NCBI GenBank assembly: GCA_002238605.1
Contig: MPMR01000001.1
Coordinates: 248,001-312,000, forward strand
Reading direction: 5' to 3'
Length of the DNA: 64,000 bases
DNA from: BD2-11 clade cluster bacterium bin43
Lineage (GTDB): Bacteria > Gemmatimonadota > Gemmatimonadetes > Longimicrobiales > Gaopeijiaceae
Under the pieces are notes generated by a model. The model worked only from the letters and a program-made list of their open reading frames with translations. It did no database searches and was not told where the DNA came from. The translations under genes were made by a program, and so were the position numbers. This document shows positions 8,762 to 19,400 of this stretch, in pieces (the first letter of the stretch is position 1; each line of letters begins with the position of its first letter).

Positions 8762-11421
8762 GGGCTGACTTCCGCCCGCGGGCGTCGGCGCGCGCTGCGT
8801 TCCTGCTTGCGCTCGCGATCGCTCCTTACGTGGCGGCGCCGCTGGCCGCGCAGGACGAGGCGAGCGCGCTTGCGGCGCTGGCGAGCGGAGAGTACGACGA
8901 CGCCATCGGCCAGTTGCGGCGTCTCGCACGTGGCCGCGACGCCAACGTGGCAGTGCATCGCGCGCTCGCCCGCAGCCTCGCCGAGGTGGGACGCTACGAG
9001 GAAGCGGAGGAAGCTGCCCGCGACGGCCGCGAACGTCACGGAGCCGCGCTCGAAAACGCGCTCGGCGAAGTGCTGGTGGCCAGGGGGCGCTACCGGGAGG
9101 CGGAGGCGAGCTTCCGCGCGGCGATGGCGGGGAACGCCGACGACGAGGTCACCGCCCGCGTAAACCTTGCGGAGTTGCAACTGCGTACCGGGCAGCGCGA
9201 CGAAGCCATGCGCGCCTTCGACGGCTTCATCGACTTCTACAACCGGACCACCTCGCTGTCGTCGGCCGAGCTCACCGCGGTGGGCATCGCCGTGCGCCAC
9301 CTGGGGGTGGAGGAATCGCCACTGCTGCAGGACGCTCTGCGGGCCTTCGACGAGGCCGTGGCCGCGGACCCGTCCAACCCGGAACCGCACCTGCGCACGG
9401 GACAACTCTTCCTCGACGCCTACCGGAGCCCCGACGCGCGCGAATCGTACCAGCAGGTTCTCGCCCGCAATCCCCGGCATCCGCTGGCGATCCTGGGGAT
9501 GGCGCTGGCGCTCGAATTCGACGGCTCGCCCGAGGCCATGGGCACGGCGCGCGGCGCCCTCGAGATCAACCCCAACCTGGTGCCGGCGCGGACTCTGCTG
9601 GCGCGTCTGCATCTGCGTCTGGAGGACTACGCGGCGGCCGAGGAGGAAGCGCGTGCCGCGCTGGAGGTCAACCCGTCGTCGCTGGAGGCGCTCTCGGTGC
9701 TGGCGGCGACCTGGTTCCTGCGCGACCGCAACGCCGACTTCGCGGCCGTTCGGGAGCAGGTGCGCGAGCTGAACCCGCACTATCCGGGTCTCCTGAATAC
9801 CGTGGCCGACATGGCGGTGCAGACGCGCCGCTACGCGGACGCGGTCGCGCTCGCGGCCGAAGCGGTGGACGTCGATCCCTACTCCTGGAAGGCACGCGGC
9901 ATCCTCGGCATCAACCAGCTGCGGGTGGGCGCGATCGAAGAGGGCCAGGCCGAACTCGAGCGGGCCTTCGCGGGCGATCCCTTCAATCCGTGGTACAAGA
10001 ACACCCTCGACCTGCTGGACACCTTCGAGCGCTACCGCATCACCGAGACCGAGCACTTCCTCATCGCCATCGACGGGCGGGAAGCGGAGCTGCTGGCCCC
10101 GAAGGTGGCCGCGCTGGCCGAGGAAGCCTACCGGGCCCTGGCCGAACGCTACCAGTACGAACCGCCCACGCCGATCCGGCTCGAGCTCTTCCCCAGCCAC
10201 GCGGACTTCTCGGTGCGGACCGTCGGGCTCGCCGGCCTCGGGGCGCTCGGGGTGAGCTTCGGCTCGGTGGTGGCGATGGACTCCCCCTCCGCGCGCGACC
10301 GCGGCGAGTTCAACTGGGCGTCGACCCTTTGGCACGAGATCGCCCACGTTTTCCACCTGGCCCTCTCCAACCACCGGGTGCCGCGCTGGCTCGCCGAGGG
10401 GTTCGCGGTCTACGAGCAGCGCCGCGGGGCGCCCTCCTGGGGACACAACCTGAACCCGGGCTTCCTGATCGCCTACAACCAGGGCCGGGTCCTGCCGGTC
10501 AGCCAACTCAACAACGGCTTCGTGCGCCCGAGCTATGGGGACCAGGTGGTGCACTCCTACTACCAGGCGTCCCTGGTCTGCGAGCTGATTGCGCGCGACC
10601 ACGGGCCCGAGGCGCTGGTGGCGATGCTCCGCGAGTACGCGGCGGGCGCCACCACGGAGGAGGTGTTCGAACGGGTGCTGGGCACGGAGATCGAGCGCTT
10701 CGACCGGATCTTCACGGACTATTTCGAGGATCGCTTCGCCGGGTCACTGGCGTCGGTCGAGCCCCTGCCCGCGCTGGCCGAACGGGGCTCCCGCGCTCCC
10801 GACGAGGTGGCGCGGCTGGCGGCGGCCCATCCCGACAACTTCATGGCACAGATGGCGATGGGCGCGCAGCTCTTCGATGAAGAGAGGCTGGACGAGGCCG
10901 AGGAATACCTGGCGCGCGCCCGAGACCTGTTCCCGGAGTACGCCGGGCCGGGCAGCCCGGGCTGGCTGCTCGCGCGCATCTACGCCCAGCGGGGCGACAG
11001 CGCGCGCGCGCTTCGCGAGATCGAGATCCTGACCCGGATCGACGAGTCCTTCCTGGAGGCGAACCTGGAGGAGGCGCAGCTCAGGGAAGCGGCCGGGGAC
11101 GGCGACGGAGCCATCGAAGCTCTGCAACGGGCCGTGCACATCTACCCCTTCGACGAGGAAACCCACGGCCGGCTGGCCGAACTGGCCGCCGAGCGCGCCC
11201 TCCATCCCCTGGCCGTGCGTGCGCGAGAGGCTCTGGTGGCGCTCGATCCCGTGGACATGGCCGGGGCGCTCTACCAGCTCGCACTGGCGCACCACCGCGC
11301 CGGCGACACCGCCAGCGCCCGCCGGACGGTGCTGCGCGCGCTGGAGCGGGCGCCCAATTTCGAGGCCGCCCAGGACCTGCTGATGACCCTGCGCGGCAGC
11401 CCGGAGCCACAACCATGGTGA
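8758..11421 (+). CDS. secreted TPR protein with gluzincin metallopeptidase domain
   Basis: An 887-residue exported protein starting at GTG 8758 (GTGA overlap with the preceding stop); the signal peptide ends near PLAAQ. Residues about 30-430 are tandem TPR repeats. A peptidase_MA-like (gluzincin) domain follows, with HEIAH at 526-530 and the downstream zinc ligand in RWLAEGF (Glu547); both are intact. Residues about 660-880 are a second TPR block. This TPR-protease-TPR order fits a periplasmic or surface enzyme held in a complex. It sits inside the DUF4159/VWA cluster, so its substrate may be a cluster product; that is inference. Its end overlaps the next start by 7 nt. Confidence 0.8.
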   Translation: MRADFRPRASARAAFLLALAIAPYVAAPLAAQDEASALAALASGEYDDAIGQLRRLARGRDANVAVHRALARSLAEVGRYEEAEEAARDGRERHGAALENALGEVLVARGRYREAEASFRAAMAGNADDEVTARVNLAELQLRTGQRDEAMRAFDGFIDFYNRTTSLSSAELTAVGIAVRHLGVEESPLLQDALRAFDEAVAADPSNPEPHLRTGQLFLDAYRSPDARESYQQVLARNPRHPLAILGMALALEFDGSPEAMGTARGALEINPNLVPARTLLARLHLRLEDYAAAEEEARAALEVNPSSLEALSVLAATWFLRDRNADFAAVREQVRELNPHYPGLLNTVADMAVQTRRYADAVALAAEAVDVDPYSWKARGILGINQLRVGAIEEGQAELERAFAGDPFNPWYKNTLDLLDTFERYRITETEHFLIAIDGREAELLAPKVAALAEEAYRALAERYQYEPPTPIRLELFPSHADFSVRTVGLAGLGALGVSFGSVVAMDSPSARDRGEFNWASTLWHEIAHVFHLALSNHRVPRWLAEGFAVYEQRRGAPSWGHNLNPGFLIAYNQGRVLPVSQLNNGFVRPSYGDQVVHSYYQASLVCELIARDHGPEALVAMLREYAAGATTEEVFERVLGTEIERFDRIFTDYFEDRFAGSLASVEPLPALAERGSRAPDEVARLAAAHPDNFMAQMAMGAQLFDEERLDEAEEYLARARDLFPEYAGPGSPGWLLARIYAQRGDSARALREIEILTRIDESFLEANLEEAQLREAAGDGDGAIEALQRAVHIYPFDEETHGRLAELAAERALHPLAVRAREALVALDPVDMAGALYQLALAHHRAGDTASARRTVLRALERAPNFEAAQDLLMTLRGSPEPQPW

Positions 11422-12245
11422 CGCGGTGGTGGGGCGGGACGGCCGCCGCAGGCGGCGCCGTCGCCGTCTGCGTGTTCGCCGCCATGGGGCTCGGCGCGCC
11501 CGGCTCGACCGCGACGCGCGCAGCGGCGGCGCCCGCCCAGGAAGGCAACATCCCCTACGACGGCCGCTTCACCTTCGTGCGCATCCGCACCGACGTGTCG
11601 GGCGGACTTGGCAGTTCCATCGACTTCTCCGGGCGGGGCCGCCGGGGCCGGGGCCAGCCGCCCTGGGCGCACGACTATCCTCGCGCTGAGCGCAACTTCG
11701 CCAAGATCCTGACCGCGACCACCCTCGTAAACACCTACGAGGGCGGCAGCAACATCCTCACGTTCGACGATCCGGAACTCCACAACTACCCGCTGGCGTA
11801 CGTCTCCGAGCCCGGCTTCTGGTGGATGGACGAGGCCGAGGAAGAAGGGCTCAGGAGCTACCTGCTCAAGGGCGGCTTCGTGATCTTCGACGACTTCGGC
11901 GGCATGCGCGATTGGTCCAACTTCGAAGCCCAGATGCTCAGGGTCCTCCCCGAGGGGATATTCTACGACCTGTCCGACCTCAACCCCCTGCCGTCCGTCT
12001 TCGACTCCTTCTTCGAAATCTCCGAGCCCGAAGCTCTTGCGCCTCCTTACAGAGGCGGCTGGCCGCAGTACCTGGGCATCTTCGAAGACAACGATCCCGC
12101 AAAGCGGCTGATGCTAATCGCCAACTACAACAACGACCTTGGGGACTACTGGGAGTTCTCCGACGCCGGATGGCTCCCGATCGACCTGACCAACGAAGCG
12201 TACAAGTTCGGTGTCAACTACGTCATCTACGCGATGACGCACTGA
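11415..12245 (+). CDS. DUF4159 domain protein (second copy)
   Basis: A 276-residue protein with an N-terminal hydrophobic segment (residues 8-30) and a DUF4159 domain. It shares with the first copy the FTFVRIRTD start, HDYPRAERNF, LLKGGFVIFDDFGGMRDW and the NYVIYAMTH ending. It starts with ATG inside the last codons of the peptidase gene and is followed after 51 nt by the MoxR gene. An Arg/Gly-rich insert (residues 74-83) is absent from copy one. Two paralogues bracketing the VWA, caspase-fold and peptidase genes suggest two related subunits. Function unknown. Confidence 0.8.
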   Translation: MVTRWWGGTAAAGGAVAVCVFAAMGLGAPGSTATRAAAAPAQEGNIPYDGRFTFVRIRTDVSGGLGSSIDFSGRGRRGRGQPPWAHDYPRAERNFAKILTATTLVNTYEGGSNILTFDDPELHNYPLAYVSEPGFWWMDEAEEEGLRSYLLKGGFVIFDDFGGMRDWSNFEAQMLRVLPEGIFYDLSDLNPLPSVFDSFFEISEPEALAPPYRGGWPQYLGIFEDNDPAKRLMLIANYNNDLGDYWEFSDAGWLPIDLTNEAYKFGVNYVIYAMTH

Positions 12246-12296
12246 CCTCCCACCCTCCCCATTCCTCCCCCGTCAAGGGGCTCCGGAGAAACCAGA

Positions 12297-13355
12297 GTGG
12301 CATTCATCGACAAGCCCGCAGCGGGCGCCGCCGCGCCCCCCGCCCTCGAAGAGGCCGACGACGTGGCGCTGGCCGCGCGCATGACCGCCGGCCGCGATCA
12401 GATCCTCAGCGAACTGCGCAAGGTCATCATCGGCCAGGACGAAGTCATCGAGCAGGTCCTGATCACCCTGTTCGTGGGCGGCAACAGCCTGATCGTGGGG
12501 GTGCCCGGGCTCGCGAAAACGCTGCTCGTGCACACCATGGCCCAGGTGCTGGACCTGAACTTCGCGCGCATCCAGTTCACCCCCGACCTGATGCCCTCGG
12601 ACATCACCGGCACCGACATCATCCAGGAGGACCCCAAGACCGGGAAGCGCACCATGGTGTTCGCCCCGGGCCCGGTGTTCACCAACATCCTGCTTGCGGA
12701 CGAGATCAACCGGACTCCTCCCAAGACCCAGTCGGCACTCCTGGAAGCGATGCAGGAGCACCGCGTGACCATCCAGGGGCGCACCTACGACCTGGACCCG
12801 CCCTTCTTCGTATTCGCCACCCAGAACCCCATCGAGCTGGAGGGGACCTACCCGCTCCCGGAGGCCCAGCTCGACCGCTTCATGTTCCACATCATCATGG
12901 AGCACCTGCCCGAGGACGATGAACTGGAGGTCGTGCGCGAGACGACGTCGCTGCAGGACATCGAGTTCTCGCACGCCGTCACCGGCGATGACCTGATCCG
13001 CTTCCAGAAGCTGGTGCGCAAGGTCCCCGTGTCGGACGCCGTGATGCGCTACGCCGTGCAACTGGGGCGCACCAGCCGCCCGAGCCCGAACGGCACCAGC
13101 CCGAAAGTCATCAGCAAGTGGGTCTCCTTCGGGGCAAGCGTGCGGGGCGCCCAGAACCTCATTCTGGCCGGCAAGGCGCGGGCGCTCACCCGGGGACGCT
13201 ACCATGTCAGCTTCGACGACATCCGCGCCCTCGCGAAGCCGGTGCTCAGGCACCGCGTGCTCACCAACTTCCACGCGGAGTCGGAAGGAATCACCACCGA
13301 CGAGATCATCGAGGACCTGATCACCCAGGTCCCGACGCCTTCCTCCGGGATGTAG
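12297..13355 (+). CDS. MoxR-family AAA+ ATPase
   Basis: A 352-residue AAA+ ATPase of the MoxR/RavA class. Walker A is GVPGLAKT (68-75), Walker B LLADEINR (132-139), sensor 1 lies in FFVFATQNP, and EGTYPLPEAQLDRFMF is a family signature. The start is GTG with GGAGAA 8-13 nt upstream. MoxR proteins remodel or load cofactors into VWA-domain partners; the next genes encode exactly such partners (DUF58 and two VWA membrane proteins). It is separated by 1 nt from the DUF58 gene. Cytoplasmic, acting at the inner face of the membrane by inference. Confidence 0.93.
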   Translation: MAFIDKPAAGAAAPPALEEADDVALAARMTAGRDQILSELRKVIIGQDEVIEQVLITLFVGGNSLIVGVPGLAKTLLVHTMAQVLDLNFARIQFTPDLMPSDITGTDIIQEDPKTGKRTMVFAPGPVFTNILLADEINRTPPKTQSALLEAMQEHRVTIQGRTYDLDPPFFVFATQNPIELEGTYPLPEAQLDRFMFHIIMEHLPEDDELEVVRETTSLQDIEFSHAVTGDDLIRFQKLVRKVPVSDAVMRYAVQLGRTSRPSPNGTSPKVISKWVSFGASVRGAQNLILAGKARALTRGRYHVSFDDIRALAKPVLRHRVLTNFHAESEGITTDEIIEDLITQVPTPSSGM

Positions 13356-13356
13356 C

Positions 13357-14277
13357 ATGGCGCGCACCGCCGTCCGTCCATCCGGTCCGGGCACCGGGTT
13401 CATCGACCCCAGGGTCCTGGGACGCATCCACAACCTCGAGTTGCTGGCGCGCACCGTGGTGGACGGCTTCATCAGCGGACTGCACCGGGCGCCCTTCCTC
13501 GGGCTCTCGGTCGACTTCGCCGAGCACCGGCAGTACATGCCGGGAGACGACATACGCAGGATCGACTGGCGCCTGTTCGCGCGCAGCGACCGCTTCTACC
13601 TGAAGCACTACGAGGCGGACTCGAACGCCAACTTCATGGTCGTCCTCGACATCTCCCGCTCCATGACCTTCCAGCAGGACGGCATCTCCAAGCTGGACTA
13701 CGGGCGCTACCTCGCGGCCTGCCTGTCGTACTTCTCGCGGCAGCAGAGGGACCGGGTGGGACTGCTCACCATCGCCGGGGAGATCGTGGACTACATTCCG
13801 CCGGCGGCCGGGCACCTCGACCTCGTGCTGCACGCCATCGACCGCATCGAAGCCGGCGGCGCCGGCACCCTGGCCCAGCCGCTCTTCGAGCTCACCGGCC
13901 GCATCGGGCGGCGGGGCATCATGGTGGTGATCTCGGATTTCTACGAGGAGCCCGACGCGGTGGTCGACGCCGTCAAGGACCTGCGCTACGCCGGCCACGA
14001 CGTCATCGTCTTCCATCTTCTCGATCCCGCCGAACTCGACTTTCCCTTCGAGAAGCCGGCCAGCTTCCAGGACCTCGAGTCCGAGGCGCGCCTTCCCGTG
14101 GTGCCGGGGCGGCTCCGTGAGGGGTATCGCGAGCTCATCCGCGAACACACCGAGACCCTGTCGCGGCGCTTCGTCGAGCACCGCATCGATTACGCGCTCT
14201 TCAACACGGGGACACCCCTCGACTACGCCCTCTTCAGCTACCTGTCCGCACGCCAGAGGTTGACCCGCGTCCGATGA
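13357..14277 (+). CDS. DUF58 domain protein
   Basis: A 306-residue soluble DUF58 protein. The family block RQYMPGDDIRRIDW is at 58-71, followed by a degenerate VWA fold with MIDAS-like DISRSM (98-103). DUF58 proteins are constant neighbours of MoxR and are thought to be its adaptor or substrate. The ATG lies 1 nt after the moxR stop and the TGA overlaps the next ATG (4 nt), indicating translational coupling of the three genes. Confidence 0.92.
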   Translation: MARTAVRPSGPGTGFIDPRVLGRIHNLELLARTVVDGFISGLHRAPFLGLSVDFAEHRQYMPGDDIRRIDWRLFARSDRFYLKHYEADSNANFMVVLDISRSMTFQQDGISKLDYGRYLAACLSYFSRQQRDRVGLLTIAGEIVDYIPPAAGHLDLVLHAIDRIEAGGAGTLAQPLFELTGRIGRRGIMVVISDFYEEPDAVVDAVKDLRYAGHDVIVFHLLDPAELDFPFEKPASFQDLESEARLPVVPGRLREGYRELIREHTETLSRRFVEHRIDYALFNTGTPLDYALFSYLSARQRLTRVR

Positions 14278-16385
14278 GTGCCCTCGCCTTCCTCGCGCCC
14301 CTGTTCCTCCTGGGCCTCGGCTTCCTGGTGTGGCCGGTGCTCGTGCACCTGGTCCAGAAGGACCGCAAGGAGGTGGTCGAGTTCCCCTCGCTGATGTTCC
14401 TGCAGCGGGTTCCCTACAAGTCGTCCCGGCGGCAGAAGATTCGTCACTGGCTGTTGCTGCTGATGCGCCTCGCGGCGCTCACGGCGCTCATCGCCGCATT
14501 CGCGCGCCCGTTCCTGGACCGCGAGGACATCGCCCTCACCGGAGCGCAGGTGGCGCGCGAGGTGGTCATCCTCGTGGACCGTTCGTACAGCATGGACTAC
14601 GGCGACCGCTGGGCGGACGCCCTGGCGGGCGCGCGCGCGGCGGTGCGCCAGCTGGGCCCGGAGGACCGCGCCTCGCTGGTGTTCTTCTCGGCCGGCGCCA
14701 CCCTTGCCGTTCGCTCGACCACCGACCGCACGGTGCTCTTCGCCGCGCTGGACACGGCCGCGCCCGGCACCGCCGGCACACGCTTCGGTCCGGCGCTCGA
14801 CCTCGCGCGCACCGTGCTGGAGCAGTCGAACCTACCGGGACGGCACGCGGTGGTGATCTCCGACTTCCAGCGCGCGGGATGGGACGGCGACGAGGGCGCG
14901 CGCCTGCCGCCGGGCACCACGGTGGACCCGGTTGTGGTCAGCGGACCGTACGAGGGCGATCTCGCCGTCGGGCAGCTCCTCTTCCAGCGGAACTTCCGCG
15001 ACGGACTGGAGCGGGTCGAAACCACGGCCCGGCTCGTCAACTCCGGCGACCGGGAGGTCGAAGACGTGGAGGTGACGCTGGAGCTGGACGGCAGACCGGT
15101 CGGGTCGGCGGCGGCGACGCTGGGGCCCAACGGCACCGCGCTGGTGACGCTGCCGCCCTTCACGCTCAGCGAGCCGTTCATGCGCGGCTCGGTGCGCGTC
15201 CCGGGCGATGCCTTGTCCGCCAACGACGTCGCCCACTTCGTGCTGTCGCCGGGCGAGGGGTTCTCGGTGCTGGTCGTCGAGGACGGATCCGACCCCAGGG
15301 ACCCCAGCCTGTATCTCACCCAGGCGCTGGACATCGGCACCGATCCCGCCTTCGACGTCGAGGTCACCACGGTGGGCGCGATGACCGCGGGCGACCTGGC
15401 CGGCCGGTCGGTGGTGATCCTCAACGGGGCGCGGCCGCCGCGGGGCGGGGTGGGGACGCGCCTGCGTGAATTCGTGGAGGACGGCGGCGGCCTGGTGGTC
15501 ATCCTGGGCGAACGCAGCAGCTGGCCCGCCGACGGGCCCGACCTCCTCCCCGGCCCGCTGGGACCGGTGATGGAGCCGGAGTGGCGCGAGGGCCGCGGCG
15601 GAACGCTCGGCCGCATCGACTACACCCACCCCGTCTTCGCCCTCTTCGCCGCCCCCCGCAGCGGCGACCTCACCGACGCCACCTTCTTCCGCTACCGCAA
15701 CGTGCAACTGGCGGGGGCGGAGGGCGTACTGGCCCGCTTCGACAACGGCGCGGTGGCGCTGGCGGAACGGCAGGTGGGCGCGGGACGGGTGCTGCTCTGG
15801 ACGTCGATGCTCGACAACTACTGGAACGACATGGTCTTGCAGCCCATCTTCCTGCCTCTCGCCCACCAGTTGGTCAAGCACGCGGGCAGTTTCCGTCCCC
15901 CCACGCCCTCCTACACCGTCGACGACGTGCTGAACCTGTCGCAGCAGGGCGAAGGACGGGAAGCCGATCGGCTCCTCGCCGGGCTGGCGCAGGGCGACAG
16001 GGACGGACTGGTCGCGCTTTCGCCCTCCAATCGTTCCATTGACGTAGGCGGAGGCGCCCGGCCCGGCTTTCTGCCGCTCGCGGAACAGGGCTTCTACGAG
16101 CTGCGCGGAGCGGGCGGGGGCGGAGGACCGGGCACCCCCGCGGTTGCCGTGAACGTCAACCTGGGGGAAGCGGATCTGGAGCCGATGGATCCCGAGGAGT
16201 TCGTCGGGTCCATCACCAGTCCGGACATCGGCGAGGCAGGCGATGCCGGCGCCGAAATCGGGCCGGAGGACAGGGAACGGCGCCAGGGAATCTGGTGGTA
16301 TCTCCTGGTGGCGGCGTTTCTGCTTCTGGCACTGGAGACGATTGTCTCCAATTATCTGTCACGAAAGGCTGCCAGCCAGCCATAG
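14274..16385 (+). CDS. BatA-like membrane protein with VWA domain
   Basis: A 703-residue membrane protein. The N-terminus (FLAPLFLLGLGFLVWPVLVH) and the second helix (about 58-78) form the BatA N-terminal domain (PF07584-like). A VWA domain follows with DRSYSM at 102-107. The middle is beta-rich and includes a glutamine-amidotransferase-like segment (GRSVVILNGARPP, then VEDGGGLVVILGE). A final transmembrane helix lies near residues 675-695. The topology matches the VWA protein at 5448, so the cluster encodes two such surface sensors. It overlaps DUF58 by 4 nt and is followed after 48 nt by the DUF4175-like gene. Aerotolerance was proposed for Bat proteins in Bacteroides; no such inference is safe here. 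Confidence 0.83.
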   Translation: MSALAFLAPLFLLGLGFLVWPVLVHLVQKDRKEVVEFPSLMFLQRVPYKSSRRQKIRHWLLLLMRLAALTALIAAFARPFLDREDIALTGAQVAREVVILVDRSYSMDYGDRWADALAGARAAVRQLGPEDRASLVFFSAGATLAVRSTTDRTVLFAALDTAAPGTAGTRFGPALDLARTVLEQSNLPGRHAVVISDFQRAGWDGDEGARLPPGTTVDPVVVSGPYEGDLAVGQLLFQRNFRDGLERVETTARLVNSGDREVEDVEVTLELDGRPVGSAAATLGPNGTALVTLPPFTLSEPFMRGSVRVPGDALSANDVAHFVLSPGEGFSVLVVEDGSDPRDPSLYLTQALDIGTDPAFDVEVTTVGAMTAGDLAGRSVVILNGARPPRGGVGTRLREFVEDGGGLVVILGERSSWPADGPDLLPGPLGPVMEPEWREGRGGTLGRIDYTHPVFALFAAPRSGDLTDATFFRYRNVQLAGAEGVLARFDNGAVALAERQVGAGRVLLWTSMLDNYWNDMVLQPIFLPLAHQLVKHAGSFRPPTPSYTVDDVLNLSQQGEGREADRLLAGLAQGDRDGLVALSPSNRSIDVGGGARPGFLPLAEQGFYELRGAGGGGGPGTPAVAVNVNLGEADLEPMDPEEFVGSITSPDIGEAGDAGAEIGPEDRERRQGIWWYLLVAAFLLLALETIVSNYLSRKAASQP

Positions 16386-16433
16386 AGAGGATCGGCGGCG
16401 CGCAGTTGACGTACTGGACAAGGGGGAGCTGAG

Positions 16434-19400
16434 GTGCCTACACGACTCAACCAGCGCGCCAGACTCGAGTTGCTCGATGCCATCCGTCATGTGCGAAACC
16501 GCTGGCGCATGCGAATCGCGCTGCGCGGACTGGCGGCGCTGCTCGGCATCGGCCTGGTGGCCTTCCTGGTATCCTCCTGGGGGATGGAGGGCAGCCGCTT
16601 CAGCCCGGCGGTCGTCAACGGCTTCCGGATCTTCACCTGGCTCTCGCTGCTCGGGGTGGGCTTCTGGTTCCTCCTGCGCCCGCTCTGGCGACGGCCTTCC
16701 GACGCTCAGGTCGCGCTCTACCTCGAGGAGCACGAGCCATCCCTGAAGGCCTCGGTCCTGAGCGCGATCGACGCGGGAGCCGACCCCGAGGCCACGGGTA
16801 CGGCGCACTCCCCTGCGCTCGTGCAGCGGCTCATGGAGTCGGCGGTCCGGAAGGCGCGCGCCGTGGATGGCGGATACCGCATCGAGCGGGCGGCGCTGCT
16901 GCGCTGGACCGCCGCGGTCGCGGGGATCGCGATCGCCATCCTCATCATCTTCCTGACCGGGCCGGCCTTCCTGCGCCACGGCGCCTCGGTGCTGCTCTCG
17001 CCGACGGCGGACGCGGCGGAGGTCAACCCCTACTCGATCGAGGTGACCCCGGGCGACGCCACCATCACGCGCGGGTCGGACCTGCGCATTGCGGCGCGCA
17101 ACCTTGGATTCGACGCCGCCGATGCGGAACTCTTCCTGCGCACCGGCTCCGACGGTGAATTCCGGCCCCTGTCCATGCTCCTGGCAGGCGACACCGGAGA
17201 GGAGGATGCCGGCGAGTTCGAGGTCGTGCTCTTCGGCGTGGAAGAGGTCACCGAGTACTTCGTGCGCTCCTCCGGCATGCAGTCGGACCTCTACCGCATC
17301 GACGTGGAGATCCTGCCCTACGTGGACCGGCTCGAGCTGGTGTACGATTTCCCGGCCTACACCGGGCTGCCGGACCGCACCATCGACGACGGCGGCGACA
17401 TCGCGGTGCTGAGCGGAACCCGCGTCCACCTGCGCGTCTTCCCCACGATTCCCGCCCCGCGCGCCAACCTGTGGCGCGACGACGCGCTGGCGAGCGAACT
17501 GACGTCCGCCGAGGACGGCTCCTTCACCGGATCCTTCGTGGTGGAGCAGAACGGCTTCTATCACCTTGAGATGGAGAGCGCTCGCGCCGGGCTGGTGCCC
17601 GCCTCGCCCCAGTACACCATCGACGTGCTGCACGACCAGCCTCCCTCGCTGTCCTTCAGCCGTCCCGGTCGCGACACGCGCGCCACCGCGCTCGAGGAGG
17701 TCTTCGTCGAGGCCCGCGCCAACGACGACTACGGCATCCGGCAACTCGATCTGGTCTTCTCGGTCAACGGCGGCGAGGAGCAGACCGTCGAGCTGTTCGG
17801 CTCCGGGGCCGCGCCGCTGAGCGAGGTGAGCGCGGGCTACACGTTCTTCCTGGAGGAGTACGAACTCGTCCCGGGCGACATCATCTCCTACTACGCCAAG
17901 ACGCGTGACAACGCGGGTACAGGCAGCCAGGAAGCCATCAGCGACATCTACTTCCTCCAGATCCGCCGCTTCGACACGGAGTTCCGCCAGGCGGAGCAGC
18001 AGCCCGGGGGCGGCGGGGGCGGCGGCGGCGGCCAGATGGGCAACGAACAGGAGCTTTCGGAACAGCAGAGGGAGGTCATCTCGGCGACGTTCAACCTGAA
18101 CCGGGACCGCGACCGCTATTCACCGGAGGGGTTCAGCGAGGGCATGGTCGTGGTGCGGCTCTCGCAGGAGAGACTTCGCGACCAGGTCGCGACCCTGGTG
18201 ACGCGCCTCAACAACCGGGGCGTGGTGCGCGATCCCGAGTTCGAGCAGATCGCCGAGTTGCTGCCGCAGGCGATGGAGGAGATGGAGGCCGCCATGGAGC
18301 GGCTCGACGCCGCCGACCCGGAGGGCGCGCTTTCCGAGGAGCAGCAGGCGCTCCAGTACCTGCTGCGCGCGGAAGCGCTCTACGACGAGGTGCAGGTGAG
18401 CCAGCAGCAGGGCGGGGGCGGCGGCGGGGGGGGCGGCGGGCCCAGCGCGGACGACCTCGCGGATCTCTTCGAACTGGAGCTCGACAAGCTCAAGAACCAG
18501 TACGAGAGCGTACAGCGCGGCGAGCGCCAGCAGGCCGACGAGCAGATCGACGAGACGCTCGAGCGCCTGCGCGAGCTGGCCCGGCGCCAGGAGCAGGAGG
18601 CCGAGCGCCAGCAGCGCCTCGCCAACCGCTCGCAGGGATCCGCCGGGGGCGGCGCCCAGAATCAGCGCTCGCTCGCCGATGAGGTGGAGGAGGAGGCGAG
18701 GCGCCTGGAGGAGCTCTCGCGCATGCAGTCCAACCAGCGCCTGGCGGAGACGGCGCGCCAGCTCCAGGACGCCGCCAACGCGATGCGGGAAGCGGCCGCC
18801 GCAAGAGGGGGCGAGGCAGCCGCCGATGCGCGTTCCGCGCTGGACCGGCTTCGTGCCGCCCGGCGACTGCTGGAGCGCGATCAGTCCGGGCGCATCGAAC
18901 GGGACGCGCAGGACGCCTTGCAGCGGAGCGAGGAGCTCATCGAGGAGCAGCTCGACGTCGCCGAAGAATCGGTGGACATCTCCGGCGCGGAACAGGTCAC
19001 CTCGGAGCGCATGCGCAGGCTCATCGAGCGCAAGAACGAGATGACCCAGGAGGTCGCGGACCTGGAGCGGCAGATCGATCAGATGTCGGCGGACGCCGGC
19101 TCGGAGCAGGGGCAGGCGGCCGAGTCGTTCGACGATGCCCTGCGCAACATCCGCGACAACAAGATCCGGGAACGGATCCAGTACTCGCGCGGGCTTCCGG
19201 GCGCGCGCAGCCCCGACTTCACGCGCGACTTCGAACAGCAGACCACCGAGCACCTGATGGAGCTGAGGGATCAGCTGCAGGAAGCGTCGGAGGCGATCGG
19301 CGAGCCGGTGGACGACCGCACAATGGAGTCACTCGACCGCGCCCGGGACATGGTGCGCAACATGGAGTCGCTCAACGAGCGGCTGCAGGCGCGCGCCGAC

